64,000 bases of DNA, taken from NCBI RefSeq assembly GCF_000265365.1, contig NC_018011.1, positions 1,922,001 through 1,986,000 of the forward strand. The letters run 5' to 3'. Position 1 is the stretch's first letter. Each line of letters begins with the position of its first letter. The position numbers and the translations under genes are program-made. The DNA comes from Alistipes finegoldii DSM 17242. GTDB taxonomy: Bacteria; Bacteroidota; Bacteroidia; Bacteroidales; Rikenellaceae. Of the stretch, positions 49,888 to 59,754 are shown in pieces. A model generated the notes under the pieces. That model saw only the letters and a program-made list of their open reading frames with translations, was not told the DNA's origin and searched no databases.

Positions 49888-52191
49888 TTAGAACGGATAG
49901 CCGATGGCCAAATGGAAACCGAGTCCGTCCTTGAAGCTGGAGATGTTGTAATAGCCCGTTTTGTCCGGATTCGGATAGGGCGTGTGCAGGCCGATTCCGA
50001 GATCGGCGCGGATGACCAGATAGCTGATGTCGTAACGCAGTCCGAAGCCCGTTCCCAGAGCGATTTCGTTGAGCAGCCCTTTCCATTTGAGTTCGGCGCC
50101 GGGACGCTTGGGGTCCTTTTTCAACAGCCAGATGTTGCCCGCGTCGAGGAAAACAGCCCCGTTCAGCCGTCCCATGATGCCGAAACGGTATTCGACGTTG
50201 GCCTCCAGCTTGAAGTCGCCGGTCTGGTCCAGATAGCCGTTGCGGTCGTCTGCGGGCGGGCGGTAGCTGCCCGGACCCAGCGACCGGATCGTGAAGGCCC
50301 GGATGCTGTTGGCTCCGCCGATATAGAACTGTTCGCTGTAGGGCATCACTTCGGAGTTGCCGTAGGCGTATCCCACTCCGACGAGAAAACGGGTGGCCAG
50401 CCAGTTGTTGCGGCGTCCGATGCGGTGGTAGAACTTCACTTCGCTCACCTCCTTGACGAACTGCGAGAAGCGGTTGCCGAACAAATGCTGCGGCTGTTTG
50501 CTGCCGAACAGGCTCAGGACGCCCGAAAGGATGTTTCCGGCCGAGGTGACGCTGTTCTGCCAGTAGAAACGGCGGTTGCCGGTGCGGCCGTAGGTTTTGT
50601 CGAAGGTGTAGGTGTAGTTGATCGACGGAACGAACTGGTTGCGGAAACTCATGGCGATCGCCGGATTCTCGTCCATCGTCTTGTCGAAAGCTTCGGTCGT
50701 GTGCAGCAGTTTGTTGTAGGTCAGCTTGAATACGGTCAGCGAATGGCGGCTGTAGGGCGAAGTCTGGAAATTGTAGCCCGCCGAGCCGCTGAAGGCGATC
50801 AGCCGGAAGAAGCTGGGGCGGTTCATCAGGTCCACGCCCAGCTGGAACGTCGTGCTGCCGGGGTATCTCAGCCTGCGCGTTGCGAACGACGGCAGCAGCA
50901 GCCGCGGAATGTTGAGGTTGGCGTTCAGCCCCAGTTCGTAGGAGTTGAGCCGCGACGAACGGCCCCCGGAGTTCTTGTTGCCCGTCTGCCATTCGTACGA
51001 GCCGTTCAGCTTCACGGCGAGCACCTCGCCGCCCCGGAAGAGGTTGTTGTTGCTGACCTTGAAGGTGATGCCCGGACCGATGAAGCTGTTCGACTTGGAG
51101 GTTACGTCGGTCTCCAGCGCCGCTTCCAGCGGATAGTCGAACTGGGCGTCGATGACCACGTCCAGCGTGTCGGCGCCCCGCAGCGAGTCGAGCGGCGTGA
51201 CGCCCAGATTGACCGAGCGGAAAATGCCCAGTTTGTTGAGGGCGGTCTGCGTGCGGTTCTGAGCGTCCACGGTGAAGAGCTGGCCGGGTTCGAGCGAGAG
51301 CGTCCGAGAGAGTATCTTCGGGCGTATTTTCATCGGCCTTTGGGCGATGACCCGCACGTCCCGCAGGCGGAACGTATCGGCCGGACCGGGTTTGATGTTG
51401 GTGAGGCGGACCGTGATGTCGCCCACGCGGTAGGGTTTGAGGGCCACCTCCGGGACGTTCGGTTTGAGGTTCAGCCGCAGGTCGACCCGTCGCCGTTCGA
51501 CGGTCGTGTCGGCGAGGTATTCCATGTATTCGGGCCGGAAATAATAATAGCCCCTGTTGCGCAGCAGCTGTGATATGCGCTTGCGTTCGAGCGTCAGCGA
51601 GTCCATGTTGTACTGCGCCCCGACCCGCAGCAGGGAGGTCGCCCGCATGCTGTCGATCAGGGGCTGCAGGCCGCCCCCGGCCTGCGGGTAGGAGATGTTC
51701 GAGTAGTACCACGGCGGCGCGATGCGGAGCGTATAATAGACCTTGGCCTTTCTGCCGTGCTTGCGGTAGAGCAGGGAGTCTTCGGCTTGGGAGCCGAAAT
51801 AACCGTAGTTTTCGAGCACCTGCTCGGCGACTTTGGTCCGCAGTCCGGGCTGTACCTTGGAGATCAGCACGGGCTGTTTGGCCAGCCGCTTGTAGAGCCA
51901 GTATTTGAATCCCTTCTCCTTCGGCGTGTAGAGGTAGTTGTAGACCCAAAGGCCGATCGGCAGCGGCGTGCGGAGATAGGGGCTGTAAAGCGGGTTGTTC
52001 GGGGCCACGGAGAGCGGCTCCTTCACGGCCGATTCGGCCGCTGCGGAGAGCACGACGCCCGAATCGGGTTCGATCCGGATCTTCCTAACTCCCGTGTACA
52101 GGACTTCGTCCGTTCCCAGACGCCGGGTCGTGGAACAGGCCGCCGCGAGCAGTGCGGCGCAGAGGAGTATGCAGCTATTTCTGACGCGCAT
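49888..52191 (-). CDS. TamL-type lipoprotein, BamA/TamA-family outer membrane assembly factor
   Basis: 767 aa. Lipoprotein signal MRVRNSCILLCAALLAAAC, then POTRA-like segments (VYYTLRIAPPWYYSNISYPQ and VRLTNIKPGPADTFRLRDV) and a C-terminal 16-strand-like barrel with the Omp85 motif VGVGYAYGNS and GGANSIRAFTIRSLGPG, ending HLAIGYPF. A lipid anchor on a TamA homologue is the Bacteroidota TamL form. It overlaps the end of tamB by 17 bases on the same strand, forming a coupled tamB-tamL unit that helps move lipids or proteins to the outer membrane. Confidence 0.93.
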   Translation of the reverse strand: MRVRNSCILLCAALLAAACSTTRRLGTDEVLYTGVRKIRIEPDSGVVLSAAAESAVKEPLSVAPNNPLYSPYLRTPLPIGLWVYNYLYTPKEKGFKYWLYKRLAKQPVLISKVQPGLRTKVAEQVLENYGYFGSQAEDSLLYRKHGRKAKVYYTLRIAPPWYYSNISYPQAGGGLQPLIDSMRATSLLRVGAQYNMDSLTLERKRISQLLRNRGYYYFRPEYMEYLADTTVERRRVDLRLNLKPNVPEVALKPYRVGDITVRLTNIKPGPADTFRLRDVRVIAQRPMKIRPKILSRTLSLEPGQLFTVDAQNRTQTALNKLGIFRSVNLGVTPLDSLRGADTLDVVIDAQFDYPLEAALETDVTSKSNSFIGPGITFKVSNNNLFRGGEVLAVKLNGSYEWQTGNKNSGGRSSRLNSYELGLNANLNIPRLLLPSFATRRLRYPGSTTFQLGVDLMNRPSFFRLIAFSGSAGYNFQTSPYSRHSLTVFKLTYNKLLHTTEAFDKTMDENPAIAMSFRNQFVPSINYTYTFDKTYGRTGNRRFYWQNSVTSAGNILSGVLSLFGSKQPQHLFGNRFSQFVKEVSEVKFYHRIGRRNNWLATRFLVGVGYAYGNSEVMPYSEQFYIGGANSIRAFTIRSLGPGSYRPPADDRNGYLDQTGDFKLEANVEYRFGIMGRLNGAVFLDAGNIWLLKKDPKRPGAELKWKGLLNEIALGTGFGLRYDISYLVIRADLGIGLHTPYPNPDKTGYYNISSFKDGLGFHLAIGYPF

Positions 52192-55100
52192 CGGACTCGT
52201 TTCGTTTTTGTTTTTCCTTTTCCGCTTTGGGACGCATCGGTTTGAACAGGTCGCCCAGCCGGAGCAGTTTCTTCCGGATGACGAAGCCCACGCCCGTCTC
52301 GGTGATCTCGCCTTCGAGGATGCTTTCGTAGCCGGTGTGGCGGAAGACCTTCAGATACATGTTGTCGCGTTTGGTCAGCATGTATTCGAGCGAAATGTCG
52401 TCGATCAGGTTCTCCTTCAGGTTCTGCGACGGGGCGGCGTCGGTGCTGAACTTGCCCCCGATGACGGCGCGCACGCGGTTGCTGAAGAGACTTTTGGACA
52501 GCCGGTACGAATAATCGGTCCGCTGGCCGTTCGGGTCGTCCTCGCCGTAGGAGTCGATGCCGAAGCTGAGGTCCACGCCCTTCAGGTTGTTCTGCGCCCA
52601 CTGGTTCAGCTCTTTCTGTATGAACGAGTTGAGCGGGTTCTCGGTGCTGACCTTGGCGGTCGTTCCCGGACCGGTGTAGGTGTTGTAGATGAGCAGGTTC
52701 ATCGCCTGATTGGCCCGCTGTTCGGCCGTCAGCGAATTGAGCTGGTTCTGCATCGTGAGGTCTTCGGGGGCGGACAGTCCGAAGCTGACTTCGAGGTCGT
52801 TCAGCGTATTGCGGATATTGATGGAGATGTTGAAATTCACCGAGCGCGAATCCTGCCCGTCCGCGGAGACGCTGGCCCGGACGGTTTCGACCGCCGTAAT
52901 GTTGAAGGCCGGGTCGGCGACGTTTCCGACCCAGTCTACATAGCTGTCCGGCGTGATCTTGAATATCTTCTGGGAGATCACGGGCGGATTGTAGCGCACC
53001 GTCCCGCCCGAAAGGACGTATTTGCCCGACAGGCTGACGTCTCCCAGCGGATTCATCGTGAAGGTCAGGTTGCCGCCGCCTTGCAGGTCTATCCGGTTGC
53101 TGCCGTCGGCGGAGAGGTCCACGGCGGCTTGGACGTCGTCGTTGATGTCGACGTTCAGGAGGATGTCCATACCGCCGATCCGCACCGTCGGGGTGGCCTC
53201 GGCGAAGCTTTGGTTGTCCATGTCGCGGAACGAAACGAAGGTCACGATGTTCTGCGGACGCTCCTTCACGTCCATCGGCGAGTCCTGCATGACATAGTTG
53301 ATGTCGGTGTTTTTGAGCAGTGCGACGCTGCCGCGGACGACGAGTTCGTCCAGAGGGCCTTTGGCCGTCGCGTCCAGATCGAGATAGGCTTTCCCGTAGA
53401 CGTCCGTTCCCTCCTTCCGGGCCACGTTCACGAACTGGAAATCCGACGCCCGCAGCGCGATGTCGGCCGTTATGCGGCCGAAGTCGGTCAGATCGACGTA
53501 GCCTCCGATCGTCAGCGGGCTTTTGTTGGGGGCGGTGACCGCAAAGTCGTCGAACAGGACCCGGCTGTCGTCGATGCGGATCGTGTCGGAAGAGAGACGG
53601 AACGAAGTGCCGATCATCGGCACGCGGACCTCCGTCTGTGCGAACTGCAGACCGCCGTTCAACTGCAGCCGTTGCGGCGTTCCGCCCGCGTGGAGCTTCC
53701 CGGAGAGGATGCCGGAGAGACGGAGCATGTCGGCGGGCAGAAAGACGTCGGCCCGCTGCAGGGGGAATCCGGGGATCGACGCCGTGAGGTCGAGCGGGCT
53801 TTCCCGCTCTTTGCGGTAGTCGCCCCGCGCGGTCAGGACGTCGGCGCCGTCCAGCGTGAGCCGCACGTCGGCCTGCTGTTCCCGCCCTTGTGCATAGCGT
53901 ACGCCCAGCCCGACGTCACCGAAGCGCTGCTTGTCGTACGAGAGTCCGGCGACTGAAACGTCGCCCCGGACAGCCAGCGAGTCGGCGCCCGTGTTCAGGG
54001 TCACGGCGGCGCCCAGCACGCCGCCGACGGGCGGGGCGGAGGGGAGCATCGCCAGCGCTCCGCCGATGTTCAGCCCTGCGATGTCGAGCCGGATGCCGCG
54101 GAGCGAGTCGGTTTCCGGAACGGTATGGATCGCAAACCGCTGGTCGCCGTGAGTCATGTCGAGGTCGGCGCTCAGGTTTCCGTCGAACCGGTAGACGAGG
54201 TAATTGCCGGGATTCACTGTCCACGGCTCGGAGCCGAATACCGGGGCGAGGGGCGTTACGGACGCACGGATCAGGCTGTCGTTCCACGCTGCGTCCACCC
54301 CGAAGCGGAATCCTTCCCGGCCTGCGCGGTTCTTTTGGTAGAAATTCACCGCTCCCGTGTTCCGTACGACGTGGCCGTACACTCCCGCGAGGGCTATGTT
54401 GTCCAGATTTCCGGGGGCGTTCGCCACGCGGAGGGCATATTCCAGCCGGCTCCCGTTCTGCACCGCGGACGCCGTCAGGGTGTCGAGAACGATGCTGCCG
54501 TAAGCCAGTTTTTCCACGCGCATCCGGAGCGATACGGGCAGGGAGTCGCAGTTCGTGCCGGCGATGTCGAGGGAGCTGAAAGCGATTCTTTTGGTTCTCA
54601 GGAAACTGCTGAGGATGTTGTCGCGTCCTGCCGAGACCCGCAGTCCGAAATCGGGCAGGACCGTTTTGAGCGAATCCATATCGACGTGTTGCGAGCGGAT
54701 CTGCTGCGCCAGCACCCCGGCGCTCCGGGACGCGGCGGCGGTCAGCGAATCGAGCGGTTCGGGGGCGGCGAACGAGAGCGTCAGATCGCCGGAGGTCAGT
54801 CCGGCGCGGGTGGCTGTGGTGTCGGTGCCGAACGTGACGTTTGTCCGGCGGATGCGGTCCGTGCGGTTTTTGCTGCGGATTACGATGCTGTCCAGCGTGA
54901 GACGTGCGGCCATGCCGCCGGCATCCGAAGCGGAAGCGTCGGCGTCGAGCGCAAACGATCCGCCGATCTGCTCCGGGGTGATTCCCATGTCGGCCAGATC
55001 GAAGTCGAAGACATTGCCCGACACGCCGATCCGCTGTTCCCGCTCCGTCAGCGTTCCCGAAACGGACAGCAGCAGACGGAGCGCTTCGTCGCGGTCGGAA

Positions 55101-57049
55101 AGACGGCCGGAGAGGTGCTGGTTTTCGAGGTCCGCATCCAGCTCTATTCCGCCGAAATCGTGGCTCCGGTACTCCGCGCGGCCGATCCGCATCCGGACGC
55201 TTCCCCGTGTCTGCGGCAGCAACGGATCGAATCCGGCGCCCCCGGCCGTCAGCGTGAAATCCAGTGCGCCCAGCGAGTCGGCCGGAAGGAACCGGTTCAG
55301 CGGAAGGCTGTCGCATCGGACTTCCGCATCGTATATCTGTTTTTCCGGGTCGATCCGGCCGTTCAGCGTCAGCTGGCCGCCGTCGGCGTTCAGCGTCGAG
55401 GCGAGCGAGTAAAGTCCCCGGTCCGCGTCCGCCGCTCCGCGGAGCGTGATCCGTTCGGGAATCGTCACGCGCCGCCGCAGGGCCGTGTCGGGCAGCATCT
55501 CCAGCAGAAAAGCCATGTCGCGGAACTCCCCTTCGAAACGGGCCGCGGCTTCCAGCCGCTCCGGGGCGAGCAGGTTTTTCGCGGTGCCGTTCACCGCAAG
55601 GTCGATATGTCCGGGCGACGAGATGTCCAGCCCCGCCTTTTTGATGTCGCCCAGCGTTCCCGCCGCCGAAAGCTTGATCCGGACGATCCGGTCGTCCAGC
55701 GCGGCGGGAATCAATTGCGGATAGAGCAGTTTTATCTCCTCCGTATTCAGGCTCGCCGAGAGGTCGGCGGTCAGCGGGGTGTCGGGCGCCATTCGCATGA
55801 TTCCGGCTCCGGCGTGCGCCTCGGCCCGGACGCCGGAAAGCGGCGTCGCAAGTTCGAACCCGGAGAGCGAAATGCCGGTGGAGTCCATTGCGAACGCTCC
55901 GGCGGCATTCCGTACGGACAACCCGCTGCGCTCGGTAAACGCCAGCCGGCGGATCCGAAGGGCGATGTCGGCGCCCCGGTTGTAGATCGAATCGACCGAC
56001 AGGTCGAGCGGCGAGAGGACGATGAACGCCGGATCGAATCCCGCCGCGGGGCGGTGGTGCAGCGTTCCGTATTCGAGGCTGTTGTCGTTCAGCGCGACGC
56101 TGCCGACCCGGACGGTCCACGGCAGGGCGGGAGCTTCGCCGTCGTCGGCCGCTGCGTCGTGGGGTGATGATGCGTTGTCTGCGGCCGCTGTTTTATCGGG
56201 GTGCGCCGCTTTGCCCTGAGTCGCTGTTTTGTCGGAGGGCGCCGCTTTGCTCCGGGCCGTCGTTTTGTTCGAGGCCGTTCTCTTGTCCGGAACAGCCGTC
56301 TTGTCCGGAGCCTTTTCTCCGGCGTCCGCCGGGGCCGTCAGGTAGGCGTATCCGCCCCTGTTCAGCAGGATGCTTTTCACGGATGCCTGCCGGCTGTCCA
56401 GCAGAACCCGGCAGCTATCCACCTCCCCGTCCGGCAGCCGGACGGAGAGGTCGGTTGCCGCTGGGGCGGTCCGCATCCCGAAGACGAGGTTTGCGACCGT
56501 CAGTTTCCCGACGTCGATCTGCCACGGCAGGGCCGCGGCGCTGTCCGCCTTTTCGGCGGGAGCGCTCTCCGCCGTATTCAGAAATACATCCCCGTCAGTC
56601 AGCGCGATACGGGAAATGCCGACCGTTTTGGCCGGCAGGCCGACCCGGCAGTCGTTCACGGCGAACTGTCCGGCGGCGACCTTCAGGTCCATGCCTGCCG
56701 TGGAATCTCTGTAATGCGCCGCGAGTTTTGCCAGTTCGAGACTCCGCACGGCGACCTCTTTGCGGAGCAGGGGCCACACGGCGACATCCAGCGAAAGGTG
56801 TCCGCAGGAGAGGAGCGTGTCGCCCTTGTCGGTCAGCAGCGTATTGTCCACGGACAGCCGCAGCGGGAAGGAGAGCCGCAGACGCTCCACCGACAGGTCC
56901 ATTCCGAGCGTCCGGGATGCGTAGCCGACAGCCTTGCCCCGGACGAAATCCTGAACGGCCGGGATGTAGAGCAGGGCGGGGACCAGCATCAGGACGAGGA
57001 GGATGACGAGCAGCGTCCGGAACGTATATTTCAGTATCTTTTTCAGCAT
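52175..57049 (-). CDS. tamB: TamB-family translocation/assembly module protein
   Basis: 1624 aa. An N-terminal membrane anchor (TFRTLLVILLVLMLVPALLY) is followed by AsmA-like and long repetitive beta-helical sequence, and ends in a conserved DUF490/TamB C-terminal domain (from about residue 1340: VRIGGMDILLNVDIND, NPLGDVSLSGKYVLSGG, QQLNSLTAEQRANQ-like). It bridges the periplasm as a lipid or protein conduit. Oddity: a hydrophilic insert at about residues 240-305 made of repeated DKTA/NKTTA/SDKTA units, unlike the rest. Its stop lies inside tamL. Confidence 0.94.
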   Translation of the reverse strand: MLKKILKYTFRTLLVILLVLMLVPALLYIPAVQDFVRGKAVGYASRTLGMDLSVERLRLSFPLRLSVDNTLLTDKGDTLLSCGHLSLDVAVWPLLRKEVAVRSLELAKLAAHYRDSTAGMDLKVAAGQFAVNDCRVGLPAKTVGISRIALTDGDVFLNTAESAPAEKADSAAALPWQIDVGKLTVANLVFGMRTAPAATDLSVRLPDGEVDSCRVLLDSRQASVKSILLNRGGYAYLTAPADAGEKAPDKTAVPDKRTASNKTTARSKAAPSDKTATQGKAAHPDKTAAADNASSPHDAAADDGEAPALPWTVRVGSVALNDNSLEYGTLHHRPAAGFDPAFIVLSPLDLSVDSIYNRGADIALRIRRLAFTERSGLSVRNAAGAFAMDSTGISLSGFELATPLSGVRAEAHAGAGIMRMAPDTPLTADLSASLNTEEIKLLYPQLIPAALDDRIVRIKLSAAGTLGDIKKAGLDISSPGHIDLAVNGTAKNLLAPERLEAAARFEGEFRDMAFLLEMLPDTALRRRVTIPERITLRGAADADRGLYSLASTLNADGGQLTLNGRIDPEKQIYDAEVRCDSLPLNRFLPADSLGALDFTLTAGGAGFDPLLPQTRGSVRMRIGRAEYRSHDFGGIELDADLENQHLSGRLSDRDEALRLLLSVSGTLTEREQRIGVSGNVFDFDLADMGITPEQIGGSFALDADASASDAGGMAARLTLDSIVIRSKNRTDRIRRTNVTFGTDTTATRAGLTSGDLTLSFAAPEPLDSLTAAASRSAGVLAQQIRSQHVDMDSLKTVLPDFGLRVSAGRDNILSSFLRTKRIAFSSLDIAGTNCDSLPVSLRMRVEKLAYGSIVLDTLTASAVQNGSRLEYALRVANAPGNLDNIALAGVYGHVVRNTGAVNFYQKNRAGREGFRFGVDAAWNDSLIRASVTPLAPVFGSEPWTVNPGNYLVYRFDGNLSADLDMTHGDQRFAIHTVPETDSLRGIRLDIAGLNIGGALAMLPSAPPVGGVLGAAVTLNTGADSLAVRGDVSVAGLSYDKQRFGDVGLGVRYAQGREQQADVRLTLDGADVLTARGDYRKERESPLDLTASIPGFPLQRADVFLPADMLRLSGILSGKLHAGGTPQRLQLNGGLQFAQTEVRVPMIGTSFRLSSDTIRIDDSRVLFDDFAVTAPNKSPLTIGGYVDLTDFGRITADIALRASDFQFVNVARKEGTDVYGKAYLDLDATAKGPLDELVVRGSVALLKNTDINYVMQDSPMDVKERPQNIVTFVSFRDMDNQSFAEATPTVRIGGMDILLNVDINDDVQAAVDLSADGSNRIDLQGGGNLTFTMNPLGDVSLSGKYVLSGGTVRYNPPVISQKIFKITPDSYVDWVGNVADPAFNITAVETVRASVSADGQDSRSVNFNISINIRNTLNDLEVSFGLSAPEDLTMQNQLNSLTAEQRANQAMNLLIYNTYTGPGTTAKVSTENPLNSFIQKELNQWAQNNLKGVDLSFGIDSYGEDDPNGQRTDYSYRLSKSLFSNRVRAVIGGKFSTDAAPSQNLKENLIDDISLEYMLTKRDNMYLKVFRHTGYESILEGEITETGVGFVIRKKLLRLGDLFKPMRPKAEKEKQKRNESDARQK
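56165..56350 (-). repeat. Degenerate KTA-repeat insert inside tamB
   Basis: Codes a run of Lys/Thr/Ala/Asp-rich units such as VPDKRTASNKTTARSK and APSDKTATQGKA between two ordered domains. The DNA shows a matching imperfect repeat of GTTTTGTC-like units about 24-33 bases long. It probably arose by local duplication and may act as a flexible linker. Confidence 0.65.
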
Positions 57050-57138
57050 TTGCAGAGTGACTGATTCCGTGTTTGTCAGGCGGCGACGCGTCTGCGTGCG
57101 ATTGTCCGGCCGGTGCGCGGGGCCTGCGAAATTTCGCG

Positions 57139-57169
57139 CAAATTACTAAAAACCCGATGATCGGGCAAG
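57139..57169 (-). promoter_or_regulatory. Possible tamB promoter
   Basis: On the minus strand CTTG, 19 bases, then GTAATTTG gives a partial match to the Bacteroidota consensus, about 90 bases before the tamB ATG. The spacer contains the palindrome CCCGATGATCGGG, and a second palindrome GCGAAATTTCGC lies just downstream, both candidates for operator or terminator use. Confidence 0.35.
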
Positions 57170-57254
57170 GGCTTCGCTCCCCATAAACGGTCTCTTTTTA
57201 AACAATTATCGTCTTTTCCCTTCCCGTGTTGCCGCCGGTCGTGCGAAAAGTCGT

Positions 57255-58331
57255 TTAAACGTTCCGGGCGGATTCCCCGAAATCGAATCGCAGCTGCACG
57301 CACTCGGTGCAGGCTTCGGGCGAATTGCCGACCGTAAGGCCGATCAGGCGGATCTTCCGTCCGCGGAAATCGACCGCCGCCAGCAGCTCCTCGGACACCT
57401 GCCTGAGCGTTTCGGCCGAATTGACGGGAGCGAAAAGCGTCTTCGACCGGGTTATCTGGCGGAAATTGTCGAACTTGAGTTTCAGCACGACGGTCTTTCC
57501 CTTGAATTCGTGCCGCATCAGGCGGTTCCAGACCTCTTCGCGCACGGCCGACAGCTCCAGCCGCAGCTGTTCCCGGTCGTCGGTATCTTCGGCGAAGGTC
57601 GTCTCCGCGCCGAGCGATTTGCGGATGCGGTTCGGCGTGACCTCGCGTTCGTCGATGCCGCGGGCATAGCCGTAATAGCTGTGTCCGGCCTTGCCGAAAT
57701 GGCGGACCAGCTCCGCTTCGTCCCGCAGCCTGAGGTCGGCGCCCGTATGGATTCCCATGCCGTGCATCTTCCGGGCCGTCACCTCCCCGATGCCGAAGAA
57801 CCGCTCGATGGGAAGGGCCGCGACGAACTCTTCGATCTGTCCGGGCGGGATCGTGAACAGTCCGTCGGGTTTCCGGTAGTCCGAAGCGATCTTGGCCAGC
57901 ATCTTGTTGACCGATATTCCGGCCGATGCGGTCAGTCCGGTTTCGGCGAGGATGCGGGCTTTGATCTCGCGGGCGGCGAGGGTCGCCGAGCGCAGGTGCG
58001 TCACGTCGAGGAACGCCTCGTCGAGCGAAAGAGGCTCGACGAGTTCGGTGTAGTCGCGGAAGACGGCGCGGATCTGCCGCGACACCTCCTTGTAGACGTC
58101 GAAACGCGCCGGCACGAAGATCAGGTTCGGACAGAGCCGTTTCGCCAGCGCGGAGGATATCGCCGAACGCACCCCGTAGGGCCGGGCTTCGTAGCTGGCC
58201 GTGGCGACGACGCCCCGCGGGCCGTCATGGCCGACGGCGATCGGCCGGCCCCGGTATTCGGGGCGGTCCCGCTGTTCGACGGAGGCGTAGAACGCATCCA
58301 TGTCGATGTGTATGATTTTCCGTTGCGTCAT
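57255..58331 (-). CDS. dinB: DNA polymerase IV
   Basis: 358 aa Y-family translesion polymerase. Catalytic motifs HIDMDAFYASVEQRD and SLDEAFLDVTH (acidic residues intact), the fingers segment YEARPYGVRSAI, the helix-hairpin-helix thumb region FFGIGEVTARKMHGMGIHT and a normal little-finger domain. The usual C-terminal beta-clamp peptide is not obvious; the end reads VQLRFDFGESA, which could serve. A -7 box TATCTTTG on the minus strand lies upstream. Confidence 0.96.
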   Translation of the reverse strand: MTQRKIIHIDMDAFYASVEQRDRPEYRGRPIAVGHDGPRGVVATASYEARPYGVRSAISSALAKRLCPNLIFVPARFDVYKEVSRQIRAVFRDYTELVEPLSLDEAFLDVTHLRSATLAAREIKARILAETGLTASAGISVNKMLAKIASDYRKPDGLFTIPPGQIEEFVAALPIERFFGIGEVTARKMHGMGIHTGADLRLRDEAELVRHFGKAGHSYYGYARGIDEREVTPNRIRKSLGAETTFAEDTDDREQLRLELSAVREEVWNRLMRHEFKGKTVVLKLKFDNFRQITRSKTLFAPVNSAETLRQVSEELLAAVDFRGRKIRLIGLTVGNSPEACTECVQLRFDFGESARNV

Positions 58332-58390
58332 GGTGGTGATTCCTGCAAAGATAGTGAATAAATGCCGCTCTTTCGTCCGGTGATTTTGCG

Positions 58391-58398
58391 TATCTTTG
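58391..58398 (+). promoter_or_regulatory. Putative -7 element of the nitroreductase gene
   Basis: TATCTTTG, 23 bases before the ATG at 58422, fits TAnnTTTG. The same sequence occurs on the opposite strand (CAAAGATA at about 58346), so the 90-base gap probably holds two divergent promoters. Confidence 0.5.
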
Positions 58399-58421
58399 TC
58401 TCCGGATTAATTCTGAAGAAA

Positions 58422-59063
58422 ATGGCGGACGACTATTTAGGACGGAAAATGGAAGAGTATCTGGCCCGGACGGCATCGGGGCCGCGCAATCGCAGGCCGT
58501 TGGCGACGCTGGGCAGGCTACTGCTCAAAAACCGGAGCCATCGCGGTTACGACGCGCGGTTCGTCGTGCGCGGGGATCAGCTCCGGCGCATTATCGGCGT
58601 GAATGCCAAAATCCCCTCGGCGCGGAATCAGCAGGTGCTGCGCTTCCGGCCCGTACTGGCGGACGAGGCTCCCAAAGTATTGCCCCATATCCGGCTGGGA
58701 GGGGCTTTGCCCGAACTTCATCTGCCCCTGCCGGGGACCGAGCCGAACGCTTTCATCATCATCTGCTCGACGGTCGCCGAGGACCGCTATGTCGATATCG
58801 ATCTGGGCATTTCAGCCCAGAGCATGCTGTTGCAGGCGGTCGAAATCGGGTTGAACGGCATCTGCATCGGAGCGTTCGACAAGGAGCCGATCAGGCGGGA
58901 GTTCGGACTGGATGCGGAGCCGCTGCTGATTCTCGCACTCGGCAAGGGCATCGAGAAGATCGAGCTGACGGAGATCGGCTCCGACGGCGACCGCGCCTAT
59001 TACCGGAAAAACGGGACGCACTATGTCCCCAAAGTCCGTCTGGAGGATCTGCTGATCGGATGA
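58422..59063 (+). CDS. Nitroreductase-family protein
   Basis: 213 aa from the ATG at 58422; 20 further upstream codons are open but overlap the promoter box. FMN-binding nitroreductase traits: RSHRGYD near residue 40 (the Arg-Ser-x-Arg FMN contact), NAKIPSARNQQVLRF, DLGISAQSMLLQAVEIGLNGICIGAF and ALGKGIEKIEL. It probably uses NAD(P)H to reduce nitro compounds, quinones or flavins. It stands alone, divergent from dinB. Confidence 0.92.
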   Translation: MADDYLGRKMEEYLARTASGPRNRRPLATLGRLLLKNRSHRGYDARFVVRGDQLRRIIGVNAKIPSARNQQVLRFRPVLADEAPKVLPHIRLGGALPELHLPLPGTEPNAFIIICSTVAEDRYVDIDLGISAQSMLLQAVEIGLNGICIGAFDKEPIRREFGLDAEPLLILALGKGIEKIELTEIGSDGDRAYYRKNGTHYVPKVRLEDLLIG

Positions 59064-59104
59064 TGCGCCCTCTTTCCGCGTCGGGCGGGTGGCCGTGCGG
59101 CAGC

Positions 59105-59581
59105 TTAAAGCTCCGTGCCGTTGGCCGCGAGGATGCCGGCGTTGAGATAGGTGGCGAAGAGTATCCAGCAGAGGTACGGAACGAAGAGCCACGCCGCTCC
59201 GGCCCGGATTTTCCCGCTCTGCGCAATGTAGGCGGCGACGAGAATGTCGAGCAGCGCGATGTCGATCATTCCCAGCAGGGGGCTTCGGCATACGAAGAAG
59301 AGGATGCTCCACAGCACGTTGAATCCCAGCTGTGCGAACCATAGCGCCATAACCCTCCGGCGCAAGGGCGAGACGGAGGTCAGAACCAGTCCGGCGGAGA
59401 GGCCCATGCAGAGGTAGATGATGCTCCATGCGATGGGAAATGCCGCATTGGGCGGCGTCAGCGCAGGTTTTACCAGATGCGGATACCATTCGCGGATCGC
59501 GTCGTTCTGCCACCATCCGACCAGCCCTCCCAATACGAAGCAGAGCAGTGTGGGAAGAATATAAGCCCAAGCCTTTTTCAT
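59105..59581 (-). CDS. tspO: TspO/MBR-family membrane protein
   Basis: 158 aa with five hydrophobic helices, the normal TspO length. Conserved aromatics and Pro include GGLVGWWQNDAIREWYPHLVKPALTPPN and FPIAWSIIYLCMGL, and the C-terminal WLFVPYLCWILFATYLN. TspO binds porphyrins and is linked to stress and tetrapyrrole handling. It is monocistronic. Confidence 0.93.
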   Translation of the reverse strand: MKKAWAYILPTLLCFVLGGLVGWWQNDAIREWYPHLVKPALTPPNAAFPIAWSIIYLCMGLSAGLVLTSVSPLRRRVMALWFAQLGFNVLWSILFFVCRSPLLGMIDIALLDILVAAYIAQSGKIRAGAAWLFVPYLCWILFATYLNAGILAANGTEL

Positions 59582-59683
59582 CGTTCAGCCGTTTCTGATT
59601 GTGTGTGCAAAATCGGTGCCCGCCCTGTTGCCGGACGATCCGGCGGCGTGAATCCCCTGCAGGTCTGCCGGACGGTCGGCGGA

Positions 59684-59721
59684 TAAAAGACGGGACTGCC
59701 TGAACCCGGTCAGACAGTCCC
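59684..59721 (-). terminator. Terminator after the small SNNPEG protein
   Basis: GGGACTG/CAGTCCC plus CTGA/TCAG with one internal mismatch forms a long stem; on the minus strand it is followed by GTCTTTTATCC. Confidence 0.75.
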
Positions 59722-59754
59722 TTGCGACACTCTATCGAAAGACGAACTGCGTCG

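Noticed and set aside
57124..57168. Palindromes GCGAAATTTCGC and CCCGATGATCGGG as an origin or phage attachment site
   Set aside because: No DnaA-box cluster, no integrase and no repeat copy elsewhere in the window. More likely operator or terminator elements between dinB and tamB.
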